DNA from: Nitrospirae bacterium MYbinv3
Lineage (GTDB): Bacteria; Nitrospirota; Thermodesulfovibrionia; Thermodesulfovibrionales; Magnetobacteriaceae
NCBI GenBank assembly: GCA_002753395.1
Contig: PEAB01000003.1
Span: 20,022-84,021 of the forward strand
Direction: 5' to 3'
Length of the DNA stretch: 64,000 nt
The position numbers and the translations under genes were made by a program. This document shows, one piece after another, positions 9,090 through 19,862 of the stretch (the first letter of the stretch is position 1; every line of letters starts with the position of its first letter). Below the pieces are notes generated by a model. The model searched no databases. It had not been told where the DNA came from and was given only the letters and a program-made list of their open reading frames with translations.

Positions 9090-11090
9090 TCAATCCACGT
9101 TGCCGACTACGCGATTTCTGCCTTGGTTTTTGGCGGAGTAGAGGGCTTTGTCGGCCTTGAGTACAAGGTCGGATGCCTTCTTCATCGAGTGGTCGATGAC
9201 CGCAACGCCAGCGCTTATTGTCAGCAGATGTCCCTGGAAGCGCTTTACGAGTATAGCGCCGAGCTTTTCTACCTCTTTGCGCAGCCGCTCGGCATAAAAC
9301 ATGGCGTTGTCGTAGGTGGTGTTGTTTAGGATTATGACGAACTCCTCACCGCCGTATCGACCCACGTAATCACCGGGTCTTGAGAGTTTAAGTATTGTTG
9401 AGGCTATGAGCTTCAGAACGCTGTCGCCGGCCTGATGACCAAAGGAGTCGTTAAACTTCTTGAAGTGGTCTATGTCAATCATTCCAATTGCAAGGCTTGT
9501 GTTGTCAGACCTGGCACGCTTAAAGCTGCTATCGAGCAGGTCGTCCAAAGAGCCGCGATTATGCACACGGGTGAGGGAATCTATGGTTGCCCGGGTCTTG
9601 TACGTCTCAAACAATCTGGCGTGCTCGAGGGCCATGCCAAGCTCGTTGGCTACCAGGCTGACATAAGAGAGGTCGTGCTGCTGTATGGGGCGGCCGGATA
9701 GGGCGTTGTCAACCCCGATGACGCCTAGTATCTGATTGTTGTTAGTCAACGGTATTATCCCCATCTCCTTGACCCCCATCTGCTTAAGCACTCGACACTC
9801 ATCAGTGCTTGAACCATAAATAACGACCGGCTTCTTTCTGCGTAAACACTCAATAAAGCCCTCCATAAACGGTGTGATGCCTATGCCGTCGCCTATTTGC
9901 AAGGTGTGCGGTGAGGCTGCCTCGAAAAAGGATTTTATCCTTAGCCGCCTTGTAGCCTTTTCAACCTCCATTAGGTAGAGACGGTCGTAAAGGAAGTCTG
10001 CCTGTATTGCTTTAAGCGTGGCCTCGATTATGTCAGCGCTGTTTAGGCTGCTGTGGGGTGCCGTCAGACTCTTTGAGATATCATGCGGGGTCTTTATTGC
10101 ATCGTGTGGCAGGTCTGTTAAGTAGAAGTATTCTGTGTGCTTCTTGCTGAGGGTAATGTTAGCACGCAGGAGGTTTTCGCGCAGCTTGTCGATGGTTGGA
10201 AAGCTGAAGTTGTAGAATCTGGACAGATTCTTGAGTTCTATATCGAGGCGTTCAATGAGGTTGTGCAGTTTTAGCTTGTTTATGTCAATAGCGCTTATGA
10301 CCTCTGGCTGGAGGATTGGGTGCCTTACGATGTTTACGGAGCCTATGCCCTGGGTCCAGGCAAGCAGGTTTGCTACGGATACAATGGAGAACAAGAGCGT
10401 GCTGTCTTGGCTTAGATTGAGGTGTTCAAACCGCTGATGGTGGTATTTTATAGTCAGGGTGATGACGTCTGGAAACCCCCAGTGGTTGGAGAAAAATGCC
10501 CCAACGTCATCATGCCCCATACCAATGAACTTGACCTCTTCCTCGATTAACAGGCCGTTTATCTTAGGAAGGTTGTTGAGGAAGTCCGAATAGTTTATAC
10601 GGCCAGAGACCTCTATAATGATCTTGCCTATGTCGTGAAGGAGGCCGGCCAAGTAGGCCTCGTCATGGTTTGGGTATCCTACCTCTTGAGCGATAGCCCT
10701 GCTCAGACACGCAACTGATAGACAGTGCTGCCAGAAAAATATACGGTCAAAGTGAGGTCTGACACGGGTTGTAAAGAGTTGTTCGTACAGGGTAATCTCA
10801 AGAGCCAACGACCAAATGGTTGAGAAGCCTAGGATCTGAACAGCCTCCTTGATGCCGGTTATGCTGTGTCTTACCCTGTAAGCAGGGGTGTTTACCAGCA
10901 TGAGGATTCGCGTAGTAATGGCCGGTTCTGACTCTACAAGCATGACAAGTTCTGAAATGGAGGCATCATCTTTCTTAGCCATCTTAAGCAGCTTTACAAC
11001 AACAACAGAGACGGCAGGGAGCTCTTTTATGCTAAGATCTACGATGTTAGTAATTGCATCTTTTGACGGTATATGTTTTAACACTTCCAT
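9090..11090 (-). CDS. HDOD domain protein with GAF-like region and GGDEF diguanylate cyclase domain
   Basis: HDOD-like N-terminus (LPAVSVVVVKLLKMAKKDDASISELVMLVESEPAITTRILMLVN) and C-terminal YVGRYGGEEFVIIL. Confidence 0.88.
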   Translation of the reverse strand: MEVLKHIPSKDAITNIVDLSIKELPAVSVVVVKLLKMAKKDDASISELVMLVESEPAITTRILMLVNTPAYRVRHSITGIKEAVQILGFSTIWSLALEITLYEQLFTTRVRPHFDRIFFWQHCLSVACLSRAIAQEVGYPNHDEAYLAGLLHDIGKIIIEVSGRINYSDFLNNLPKINGLLIEEEVKFIGMGHDDVGAFFSNHWGFPDVITLTIKYHHQRFEHLNLSQDSTLLFSIVSVANLLAWTQGIGSVNIVRHPILQPEVISAIDINKLKLHNLIERLDIELKNLSRFYNFSFPTIDKLRENLLRANITLSKKHTEYFYLTDLPHDAIKTPHDISKSLTAPHSSLNSADIIEATLKAIQADFLYDRLYLMEVEKATRRLRIKSFFEAASPHTLQIGDGIGITPFMEGFIECLRRKKPVVIYGSSTDECRVLKQMGVKEMGIIPLTNNNQILGVIGVDNALSGRPIQQHDLSYVSLVANELGMALEHARLFETYKTRATIDSLTRVHNRGSLDDLLDSSFKRARSDNTSLAIGMIDIDHFKKFNDSFGHQAGDSVLKLIASTILKLSRPGDYVGRYGGEEFVIILNNTTYDNAMFYAERLRKEVEKLGAILVKRFQGHLLTISAGVAVIDHSMKKASDLVLKADKALYSAKNQGRNRVVGNVD

Positions 11091-11448
11091 ACTATAATTT
11101 TAAATCTAAAGTTATAGAAAACACAATGTTTCAAGGGTGCATAAAAAAGTCGTGGGGATTTTTGAATAGAATGGAGGGCTTTGCCCTCCCTCAGACCCAC
11201 CCACAAGGGGACCAGTCCCCTTGACCCCATTTATCCCTACAACGACAGTTTAGAAATAGAACATGGCAAAATAAACGATTTACATGCTTTGGTGTTATTT
11301 GAAGTTACCGCAGAAATCAACCGTTTAGACAGGAAGTGACGTTGTAGGGTTATTTTTATTGTCCCCCATGAAATTCTTATGCACCCCAGGCAATTGGGCG
11401 TGTTGCACAAATCATTTGCCATGTGTTATTATGTGCATACTAAAGGTA

Positions 11449-11576
11449 ATACTAAGTTGCATCCAAAAAAGTTGAACTTTAATGGGGTCAAGGGGACTGG
11501 TTCCCTTGCAGAGGGGTCTGAGGGGAGACAGGGTCTCCCCTTCTATCTTAATGCTAGTATAAACGCAACTTGGTAT
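11449..11576 (+). repeat. Palindromic element, family 1, short variant
   Basis: Same ends and core; left arm is TCCAAAAAAGTTGAACTTTAATGGGG instead of the longer arm. Confidence 0.82.
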
Positions 11577-11678
11577 ATGGTGTATATAGCCCCTCTGTGT
11601 CATTCCTGCGAAATCAGGAATCCAGAAAGTGCAAAACTATAGAAATTATATAGTTAAATAAATCTAAGGAGGTTTAGA

Positions 11679-13355
11679 GTGTTACAGAACATGAAGACAG
11701 GAACAAGATTAGGGCTGTCCTTTGGCATGGTGGTCTTATTGCTTCTGGTTATATCAATCTTGAGCGTAGTTAGGCTTGAGGGGATTGCAGATGAGGTAAA
11801 AGATATAGTCAAAGACAAGTATCCAAAAACTGTGATGGCAAATGAAATTATTGATAACATCAACCTAATCGCCCGATCTATGCGTAATGTGCTGATAATG
11901 GACAAGAAGGAGCAGATACAGAAAGAACTGGACCGAATACAGGAGTCAAGAAAGAAGATCACGGAAAATCTTGACAAACTGGCAGCATTAATCCACTCTG
12001 AAAAGGGTAAGACGTTATTAAAGGGCGCTCAGGATGCAAGGGCTTTGTTTGTGCCAGCCCAAGAGGAGTTTTTAAAGCTGATAGCAGACGGGAAGCAGGC
12101 CGAGGCAAAGGAACTGCTTCTATCAAAGGTAAGGCAGTTGCAGCTTGCTTACTTTGATACCATTGACAAGTTGATCAAGTTTCAAGACGAGTTAATGGAT
12201 GAGGCCGGCGAGAGGGCAGATAAGCAGGCCGGGAGCGCCCGCAGCCTGATCATAGTGTTATCTGTAATTGCAATAGTCCTGTCAGTGGCAATCTCTATCT
12301 GGATAACCAAGACGTTATTAAACCAATTAGGCGGCGAGCCTCATTATATAGCAGGCATCGCTCAGAGTGTTGCAGATGGGGAGTTAACTATAAGGTTTGA
12401 TACGGGAAACAAGACTGAAACAGGGATATTGTTAGCCATGAAAACCATGATAGAAAAGCTAAAGGATGTAATAGGCCAGGTAAGGCAGGCCTCCGGCAAC
12501 GTGGCCGATGGCAGTCAGCAGTTAAGCTCAAGCGCACAACAGATATCGGAGGGCGCAACAGAACAGGCAGCCTCCATAGAAGAGACGTCCTCATCGATGG
12601 AGCAGATGGGCGCTAACATAAAGCAGAACTCTGATAATGCCGGGCACACAGAGAAGCTGGCTATACAGTCAGCCCAGGATGCAAGCGAAACAGGCAAGTC
12701 GGTGGCCGAGGCCGTCGGGGCCATGAAGGAGATAGCCAGCCGGATAAACATCATTGAAGAGATAGCCCGGCAGACAAACCTGCTGGCCCTAAATGCGGCT
12801 ATAGAGGCAGCACGAGCCGGCGAGCATGGCAAGGGGTTTGCCGTAGTGGCCTCTGAGGTCAGGAAGCTGGCAGAACGTTCGCAGAAGGCGGCGGGTGAGA
12901 TAACCCAGTTGTCGTCAAAAACCGTTACAATTGCCGAGAAAGCTGGAGAGATGCTTACAAGGCTGGTTCCTAATATTCAGAAGACGGCCGACCTCGTACA
13001 GGAGATAACCGCCTCCAGCAATGAGCAAAACACAGGCGCAGAACAGATAAACAAGGCCATACAACAGCTTGACCAGGTGATACAGCAAAACGCCTCAGCA
13101 GCCGAAGAGCTTGCCTCAACGAGCGAGGAGCTAAGTTCCCAGTCAGAAGAGCTGCGTCAGGCTATAAGTTTCTTCAAGACAGGCGAGGCGGATACGAGAA
13201 AGACCTCTCCTAAAACACAAAGGCCCAAGCTCTTGGAGCGCGGCGGTATCGTCAAAAAAGCAGAGGCGCACAAGGTAAACGTACATAAACCCCGGCCTCA
13301 GCTTGACATTAGCGAGAAAAATTCAGGCGATGACAACGAGTTTGAAAGATTCTAA
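11679..13355 (+). CDS. Methyl-accepting chemotaxis protein (four-helix-bundle sensor)
   Basis: Two TM segments; signalling hairpin [46 protein letters not shown]. Confidence 0.95.
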   Translation: MLQNMKTGTRLGLSFGMVVLLLLVISILSVVRLEGIADEVKDIVKDKYPKTVMANEIIDNINLIARSMRNVLIMDKKEQIQKELDRIQESRKKITENLDKLAALIHSEKGKTLLKGAQDARALFVPAQEEFLKLIADGKQAEAKELLLSKVRQLQLAYFDTIDKLIKFQDELMDEAGERADKQAGSARSLIIVLSVIAIVLSVAISIWITKTLLNQLGGEPHYIAGIAQSVADGELTIRFDTGNKTETGILLAMKTMIEKLKDVIGQVRQASGNVADGSQQLSSSAQQISEGATEQAASIEETSSSMEQMGANIKQNSDNAGHTEKLAIQSAQDASETGKSVAEAVGAMKEIASRINIIEEIARQTNLLALNAAIEAARAGEHGKGFAVVASEVRKLAERSQKAAGEITQLSSKTVTIAEKAGEMLTRLVPNIQKTADLVQEITASSNEQNTGAEQINKAIQQLDQVIQQNASAAEELASTSEELSSQSEELRQAISFFKTGEADTRKTSPKTQRPKLLERGGIVKKAEAHKVNVHKPRPQLDISEKNSGDDNEFERF

Positions 13356-13565
13356 GAGAAAGGAGGGGGCGGCTCTGTCCCCCCTCACATACCCCACTGC
13401 AAGGGGAGGGGTGAGGCACTCCGGCCAAAAAGAAGACCCCTTGACCCCCATATAGGATGTATATCATTGACAAAATGCCCTCAATTGAATCAATATAATT
13501 AAAATGGTGAGTTGAATAAAAGAAGAATATAGTTTAAAGATGCGTCTATACTAAGGGAAAATAAA

Positions 13566-13862
13566 ATGGATAAACCAAAGAAAAATGATCCACATCCTGC
13601 TTTGGCAGCCTTTGAGGCCTTTAATAAGGTATTTAAGGAGTTTGAAGAGACAAAGGTTGAGAGGATTAAGTGCTGGGAGTACTTCAACTGTGAGCGGGCT
13701 AAGAATGGTTGTTGTTCGGCTTATACGAAGTCAGCAGGGAGGCGGTGTTGGCTGGTTGCAGGCACTCTAAGCGGGGGTGAACCGGACTGTCCTCGTGCAA
13801 AGGCGCTAAAAAGCTGTAAAGAATGTGAGTTTTACAAGAAAATAAAGCGCGGCGAATTTTAG
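13566..13862 (+). CDS. Small Cys-rich protein, resembling two-CW domain proteins
   Basis: KCWEYFNCERAKNGCCSAYTKSAGRRCWLVAGTLSGGEPDCPRAKALKSCKECEFYKKI: two Cys/Trp motifs. Confidence 0.65.
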   Translation: MDKPKKNDPHPALAAFEAFNKVFKEFEETKVERIKCWEYFNCERAKNGCCSAYTKSAGRRCWLVAGTLSGGEPDCPRAKALKSCKECEFYKKIKRGEF

Positions 13863-13931
13863 TAGATACTTAGTAGATACTATTGTTTTGGACTATGATT
13901 GGGATGATTATGAAGCGCAGGAGGTTTAGGG

Positions 13932-14207
13932 ATGTCTAAAACGATTGAGTCGTACAACCTGCTCAAGGACAAGCTCGGTGAAGAGGCAACTAAGGCCGTC
14001 ATAGATACCTTTGACGAGGTATCAGAGAATGCTAAGAAGGAAGCGGCTACAAAGGCCGACTTGCAGGTGTTGAAGACCGAGATAGAGGCAAGATTTGACG
14101 CCAAGTTGTCTGAGTTAAAGGCCGACATACTCAAGTGGACGTTTCTGTTCTGGATAGGGCAGTTAGCGGCCATGACCGCCTTGTTCAGGTATTTTGGGAA
14201 GCCTTGA
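13932..14207 (+). CDS. Small coiled-coil protein with C-terminal TM (DUF1640/CCDC90-like)
   Basis: ATKADLQVLKTEIEARFDAKLSELKADILKWTFLFWIGQLAAMTALFRYF. Confidence 0.6.
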   Translation: MSKTIESYNLLKDKLGEEATKAVIDTFDEVSENAKKEAATKADLQVLKTEIEARFDAKLSELKADILKWTFLFWIGQLAAMTALFRYFGKP

Positions 14208-14224
14208 TACCAGAGAAATCACTC

Positions 14225-16030
14225 ATGTTCGTTGCAACAGAAAGCGTTGTATCTCTCAACAAGTCTATTAGTGCAAAGCTGCGCTCTATAAACAATGAGT
14301 TGAGCTCCATTGCAAAGGATACCGAGACCGAATTTCTTGATTTAGGGGCAAAACTCCAGAACTTTGCTATGTCATGTAATAGTAACAGCTCACGTGCCTC
14401 CGTATTAGTCCAATCCATAGACAGCGGGAGCGGCTTTAGCGCTTCATCTTTAATGGAGCTTTTTACGAGAGTCTACAAAGAGATTGAACATACAGGCAGC
14501 TTTGCCATTGATACTAAAAATAATATGTTGACTCTACTTGACCACATACAAAATATACCAGCCCTTACGGTTTTTTTAAAGAAACTATCTCATTCCATAA
14601 ATATCATAGGCACGTTGATAAGGATCGAGACGGCGCGTATAGCACAGGCTGAGTTTAATGTTATGACAGAGGTGGTCGACTCGCTCGCCAGTCAGATTGC
14701 ACAGGGTACGCAGGAGATAAATACCTCTATCGTGCAGGCCAGGGACGCCGTACAGACTATCTTTGACAACATAGATCCTTTCATATACGCCTTTAATGCA
14801 AACCTGTGCAGTGCAAAAGATCGTATCGATACAATAGTAAATGACCTTGGTAATATGGACAGGCAGGCCAAGTGGCTGTGCGAACGTATAGGGATTCGTG
14901 CGGCCGACATAACGCCTGAGATAGGGCATGTTGTCTCCTCCCTGCAGATCCACGATATAACACGGCAGCAGATAGAGCATGTATGCGACGCCTTTGGCGA
15001 CATCTTGAGCAAGCTCGAAAACCATTCTTATGACAGCGAAAAGGACAAGATAGTCATACTAAAGTGGACGGTTGACGCGCTAAAGATACAGGTGGCGCAG
15101 ATCAACATGGTTATGAATGAGACCCAAAAGGCTTTTGACGGCATAGCAAAGCCGCTGCTTAGGGTGTCGGAGCTGGTCGAGGCTCAGGCAGAGGATGCAA
15201 ACCTGTTGCTGGAGGAGGAAAAGTCAGGAAAGAACAAGTTAAAGGTTGTTGGTACTGTGCTTGACGCCTTGATCAACATCCTGGACGTCGTAAATAAAAT
15301 GACTGTAGATATGATGGGCTCCGTTGACCTTGTCAACAGTAAGTTAGAGGGGCTGACCTCTCAGGTGACCAACATAGAGACGATCAGCGAAAGTATAAAT
15401 ATGCTGGCCCTAAATGCTATAATCAAGGTATCACGAACCGGCGACAAAGGAAGAGGTCTAAACGTTTTAGCTAATGAGATTAGCAAGCTGTCGGCTAGCG
15501 CTAAGGGAAAGATTGAAGAAGGATCAGCTGTTATAAATTCTATATTATCGATGACCTCGGAGTTTAGAGACACTCTGAAAGTTCATCTAAACCAGCGGGT
15601 GGAGTCATCTGAAGAGGTTACCAAACAAACACGTGTAGCTATAAAGGATCTGCTTGCAAACAATGAGAAACTTATAAAATCAATGAACGACATCTCTAAG
15701 GATACCAGGATGCTCAAGACGGAGATCGAAAAGGTGGTCTCAAAGATCGCCTTTGACAAGATTATCAAGGGACGTCTCCAAAACGCTATTGGCATCTTAG
15801 AAGGACTAATGGCTAACGTCGAGGCACTGATACCGGAACATGACTATGACGATATAGAATACGCCCCGGATATGAGTGATATGCTAAAGCGGTATACCAT
15901 GCAATCGGAACGAATCATACACGAGACCGCCCTAATGGAGAAAGAGCTGCAGCAGGGTGACACATATGACAATGGCGGTACAGCCAAGAAAGACGACGAC
16001 TCATTGGACGACAACATTGAGCTGTTTTAA
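14225..16030 (+). CDS. Divergent, apparently soluble MCP-like protein
   Basis: Degenerate receptor tip IETISESINMLALNAIIKVSRTGDKGRGLNVLANEISKLSASAKG; no obvious TM. Start at 14225 preferred over track start 14135. Confidence 0.75.
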   Translation: MFVATESVVSLNKSISAKLRSINNELSSIAKDTETEFLDLGAKLQNFAMSCNSNSSRASVLVQSIDSGSGFSASSLMELFTRVYKEIEHTGSFAIDTKNNMLTLLDHIQNIPALTVFLKKLSHSINIIGTLIRIETARIAQAEFNVMTEVVDSLASQIAQGTQEINTSIVQARDAVQTIFDNIDPFIYAFNANLCSAKDRIDTIVNDLGNMDRQAKWLCERIGIRAADITPEIGHVVSSLQIHDITRQQIEHVCDAFGDILSKLENHSYDSEKDKIVILKWTVDALKIQVAQINMVMNETQKAFDGIAKPLLRVSELVEAQAEDANLLLEEEKSGKNKLKVVGTVLDALINILDVVNKMTVDMMGSVDLVNSKLEGLTSQVTNIETISESINMLALNAIIKVSRTGDKGRGLNVLANEISKLSASAKGKIEEGSAVINSILSMTSEFRDTLKVHLNQRVESSEEVTKQTRVAIKDLLANNEKLIKSMNDISKDTRMLKTEIEKVVSKIAFDKIIKGRLQNAIGILEGLMANVEALIPEHDYDDIEYAPDMSDMLKRYTMQSERIIHETALMEKELQQGDTYDNGGTAKKDDDSLDDNIELF

Positions 16031-16125
16031 AATTAGATTCCTGCTTTCGCAGGAATGACAGGTTAAGGGGATGCAGGAATGGCAATATGTGAAGACACGG
16101 CAATGAAAGAATGTGAGGACATAAG

Positions 16126-16440
16126 ATGGACTTTATAATAAACGGCACTAAAAAGGAGGGTCAATTGACCCTGGATGAAGAACTGACGATCCAAAACGCT
16201 ATCGAGATAAGGGATAGCCTCTTAAAGGCTATTGGTAGTGTTGAGCATACCGTCCTGGATATGAAAAATGTTACAGCTGTGGACGTGTCGTTTCTACAGA
16301 TCATAGTTTCAGCCCTATACACGGCTTCGACATTGAAAAAAAACATTAGCATAGTTAATATAGCACAGAGCTTCATGGATGTTGTGGAAAAGAGCGGCTT
16401 TACACACGTCGTTAAGACAATAACGGATAAGGCTGTCTGA
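16126..16440 (+). CDS. STAS domain protein (anti-sigma factor antagonist-like)
   Basis: LTLDEELTIQNAIEIRDSLLKAIGSVEHTVLDMKNVTAVDVSFLQIIVSALYTA. Confidence 0.85.
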   Translation: MDFIINGTKKEGQLTLDEELTIQNAIEIRDSLLKAIGSVEHTVLDMKNVTAVDVSFLQIIVSALYTASTLKKNISIVNIAQSFMDVVEKSGFTHVVKTITDKAV

Positions 16441-16581
16441 ACCAGGATTAAACGGATTTAAAGATTTTCAGGATATGTTTAAGAATGCATATACATTAAG
16501 CGTTTGGAACTTAAGGCACATGACTATGTCTCTGACTTTATCCTGTTCATCCCTTAATCCGTTAAATCCTAGTTCAGACTA
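16434..16581. repeat. Palindromic element, family 5 (CTGTCTGAACCA...GTTCAGACTA)
   Basis: Inverted ends GTCTGAACCAGGATTAAACGGATT / AATCCGTTAAATCCTAGTTCAGAC; related copies near 29774 and 32389. Confidence 0.8.
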
Positions 16582-16608
16582 TCACTATTGCACAAAAGGA
16601 GGTTATAG

Positions 16609-16974
16609 ATGAGTAAGACCATTATGACGGTGGATGACTCGGCCAGCATTAGACAGATGGTTAGTTTTACTCTTAAAGGGGCGGGTTATACTGTCGTAGA
16701 GGCCGTTGACGGAAAGGATGCACTAGCTAAACTTAAGACAAACACAGTACATATGGTTATAACTGACCTCAATATGCCTAACCTTGACGGCATAGGACTT
16801 ATACGTGCCGTAAGGGCCATCCCGTCTTTTAAGTTCATACCCATAGTAATGCTTACAACAGAGTCGCAGGATACTAAGAAACAGGAAGGAAAGACTGCCG
16901 GGGCCACGGGCTGGATAGTTAAACCGTTTAAGCCCGAACAACTGCTGACGGTTGTTAAGAAGGTGCTAGGATGA
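16609..16974 (+). CDS. cheY: Chemotaxis response regulator CheY
   Basis: MTVDDSASIRQMVSFTLKGAGYTVVEAVDGKDAL...VITDLNMPNLDGIGLIRAVR...PIVMLTTES...GWIVKPF. Confidence 0.93.
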   Translation: MSKTIMTVDDSASIRQMVSFTLKGAGYTVVEAVDGKDALAKLKTNTVHMVITDLNMPNLDGIGLIRAVRAIPSFKFIPIVMLTTESQDTKKQEGKTAGATGWIVKPFKPEQLLTVVKKVLG

Positions 16975-19103
16975 ATGAGGGACTTGATAAGGGTAGAGAG
17001 ATATTTACAGAGGAGGCTAATGAACTCTTAGCCGAACTTGAGATCTCACTGTTGGAATTAGAGGAAACCCCCACCGACACCGAACTTATCGGGCGCGTCT
17101 TCAGGGCTATGCACACTATAAAAGGCTCAGGTGCAATGTTTGGCTTTGAGGACATAGCACACTTCACTCACGAGGTAGAGACGGCCTTTGACCTTGTAAG
17201 AACCGGCAATATGCTAGTCACTAAGGAGCTGATGAACCTCACCCTCAGGGCGCGAGACCAGATAAGGGCGATGCTTGATGGTATCTCAGTTGACGAGGCC
17301 ATCTCCAATGAGATTATTGCCTCTCTAAGGGCCCTGATGAACAGCTCCGCAACATCTGAGCAAGTGGAATATGAACCCCAGGATCATAGAGCCGTAGGCA
17401 GTCAGACCGGACAAGAGAGCAAAGACGTTGACAGCGACATTACCACGTACAGGATCCGCTTCAAACCACATAAGGAGCTGTTTCTGACGGGTTCAAATCC
17501 GCTCTTGATGCTTGGCGAACTAAGTGAGTTGGGCAACTGCGTGGTAATTGCCCAGACTGCCGCCATCCCTCTGTTGAGGGAGCTTGACCCTGAGATGTGC
17601 TTCGTCTCCTGGGACATAGTGCTGACTACCTGTCATGGACAAAACGCCATAAAGGACGTCTTTATCTTTGTACAGGATATCTGCGATCTAACGATTGAGA
17701 CCATAGAGGCAGACAGCAACATGCAAGAGGAGGAAAGACACCTCAAACTCGGTGAAATACTTCTGTCGCGTGGCGACGTTACCATAGACGAACTTAATAA
17801 GGTCTTAGGCAAACAAAGGCGTGTGGGAGAGATCCTTGTCGACGCCGGTCTGGTAAAGGAAGAACAGATACAGGCGGCTTTAGTAGAACAACAGCACATA
17901 AAAGATGTCCGGCAGCAGCGAGCAAAGCAGGAGTCGATGGCGAGCATACGAGTGCCGTCAGAAAAGCTAGACGGACTGGTAGACCTCGTAGGTGAGCTTG
18001 TCACCGTACAGGCCCGTTTAACTCAAACATCTGTCGCCTTTGCTGATCCCGTGCTGTCAGTTATTGCCGAGGAGGTGGAGCGTATCACCTGGGAGCTAAG
18101 GGATAGGACGATGGGTATACGCATGTTGCCCATTGGCTCTACGTTTAGTAAATTCAAGCGCCTCGTGCGAGACCTCTCAGATGAGCTTGGTAAAGAGATC
18201 GTTATGACCACAGACGGTGCTGATACCGAATTAGACAAGACCGTTATAGAAAAACTAAATGACCCCTTAGTACACATCATCAGAAACAGTATAGACCACG
18301 GGATAGAGTCCCCAGAGGTAAGAGTGCAAGCCGGTAAACCAAGACACGGTACCGTACACCTTATCGCAGGCCACTCAGGGGCCAACGTGCTCATACAGAT
18401 ACAAGACGACGGGGCAGGCCTTGACAAGGAGGCAATCCTAAACAAGGCTGTAAAAAACGGTATCATAACCCCGGATGCAGAACTGTTGGAGAAAGAGATA
18501 TTCTCCCTGATATTTGAACCTGGCTTTTCCACTGCCAAAACCGTTACAAGTGTATCAGGCAGGGGCGTGGGGATGGACGTCGTCAAGAAAAACATCGCGG
18601 CCCTCAGAGGCACGGTAGACATAAAGAGTAAAAAGGGTGTTGGAACAACCATAGCGTTGAAACTGCCTCTAACGCTGGCCATAATAGACGGTCTATTGGT
18701 TAAGGTCGGCGAGGACTACTATGTTATCCCCCTGTCGGCTGTTCACGAGTGCGTTGAGCTAACCGCCAATGACATTGAAAAGTCGCACGGTCGCCACATC
18801 TCATATGTGCGTGGAGCTATAGTGCCATACATACGTCTTAGAGAACAGTTCCTGATAAACGCACCAGTTCCTGAGGTAGAGCAGATTGTGATAACTGAGG
18901 CGGAGGATCAAAGGGTTGGCCTTGTGGTTGACTATGTTATCGGTGAACATCAGACCGTCATAAAGTCCCTTGGAAGGATGTATAAGTCCGTTGAAGGTGT
19001 CTCAGGGGCAACCATATTGGGTGACGGCACCGTGGCTCTTATCGTAGACGTACCTAAAATCGTTAGTTCTGTAAAACTCGAAGGTTCAGAGGTAGCTTTA
19101 TAA
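16971..19103 (+). CDS. cheA: Chemotaxis histidine kinase CheA
   Basis: Hpt HTIKGSGAMFGF, dimerization/HATPase (LNDPLVHIIRNSIDHGIE, GRGVGMDVVKKNI) and CheW-like C-terminus. Confidence 0.96.
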   Translation: MNEGLDKGREIFTEEANELLAELEISLLELEETPTDTELIGRVFRAMHTIKGSGAMFGFEDIAHFTHEVETAFDLVRTGNMLVTKELMNLTLRARDQIRAMLDGISVDEAISNEIIASLRALMNSSATSEQVEYEPQDHRAVGSQTGQESKDVDSDITTYRIRFKPHKELFLTGSNPLLMLGELSELGNCVVIAQTAAIPLLRELDPEMCFVSWDIVLTTCHGQNAIKDVFIFVQDICDLTIETIEADSNMQEEERHLKLGEILLSRGDVTIDELNKVLGKQRRVGEILVDAGLVKEEQIQAALVEQQHIKDVRQQRAKQESMASIRVPSEKLDGLVDLVGELVTVQARLTQTSVAFADPVLSVIAEEVERITWELRDRTMGIRMLPIGSTFSKFKRLVRDLSDELGKEIVMTTDGADTELDKTVIEKLNDPLVHIIRNSIDHGIESPEVRVQAGKPRHGTVHLIAGHSGANVLIQIQDDGAGLDKEAILNKAVKNGIITPDAELLEKEIFSLIFEPGFSTAKTVTSVSGRGVGMDVVKKNIAALRGTVDIKSKKGVGTTIALKLPLTLAIIDGLLVKVGEDYYVIPLSAVHECVELTANDIEKSHGRHISYVRGAIVPYIRLREQFLINAPVPEVEQIVITEAEDQRVGLVVDYVIGEHQTVIKSLGRMYKSVEGVSGATILGDGTVALIVDVPKIVSSVKLEGSEVAL

Positions 19104-19359
19104 AAACACCATAATATTTGGTCGATGAACGAATCGTCATAAAAGAAGCAAGCGAGTTGGGACTTAAAATTGCCAGCACCCCTTGACCCCTCCGTCGAGG
19201 TTGTGCTCATTGATCAACCTCGCTTTACATCCCGCAAGACCGCCATAGAGATTCTAACTCTCCATGCTTTTCTTATGCACCCAAAATGCTTTAGATAGAC
19301 GTAATAGTATAGATATTTATGTTATACTACAGGAGAAGTTGTAATAAGGAGGTAACACT

Positions 19360-19854
19360 ATGGCTGTAGCCAGTATAACTGATACTACTCAATACTTAAC
19401 CTTTAAGCTAGCAGAGGAGGTATTTGCCCTTGACATAGTCAAGGTGCGAGAGGTGCTAGAATTCAGCAGTGTGACCAAGATACCAAGAACCCCTGTGTTC
19501 ATGCGGGGCGTCATTAATCTCCGCGGTAGTGTCGTACCTGTTGTAGACCTAAGACTGAAGTTTGGTATGAGCCAGACGGAGAAGAACATCAATACCTGTG
19601 TTATCATCGTAGAGATAAGTCTTGGAAGTGAAAAAACAATACTTGGCGCCCTTGCTGACTCCGTACAGGAGGTCATTGAACTCGAACCTGAGAGGATTGA
19701 ACCCCCGCCAAACATTGGGATGCACATGAATACGGAATTTATTAAGGGTATGGGTAAGCGAGACGATGTGTTTATTATTATCTTGGATATAGACAGGATA
19801 TTCACACTGGAAGAACTAGCTGACTTTCATAAAACTGGACAACAATTTAACTGA
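19360..19854 (+). CDS. cheW: Chemotaxis coupling protein CheW
   Basis: QYLTFKLAEEVFALDIVKVREVLEFSSVTKIPRTPVFMRGVINLRGSVVPVVDLRLKFGM. Confidence 0.95.
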   Translation: MAVASITDTTQYLTFKLAEEVFALDIVKVREVLEFSSVTKIPRTPVFMRGVINLRGSVVPVVDLRLKFGMSQTEKNINTCVIIVEISLGSEKTILGALADSVQEVIELEPERIEPPPNIGMHMNTEFIKGMGKRDDVFIIILDIDRIFTLEELADFHKTGQQFN

Positions 19855-19862
19855 GGTCGCAC

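Noticed and set aside
11237-11422. Small ORFs inside intergenic palindromic elements
   Set aside because: Composed of repeat-arm sequence; no coding signature.
18023-18682. Minus-strand 219 aa ORF
   Set aside because: Antisense to cheA, with a composition typical of shadow ORFs.
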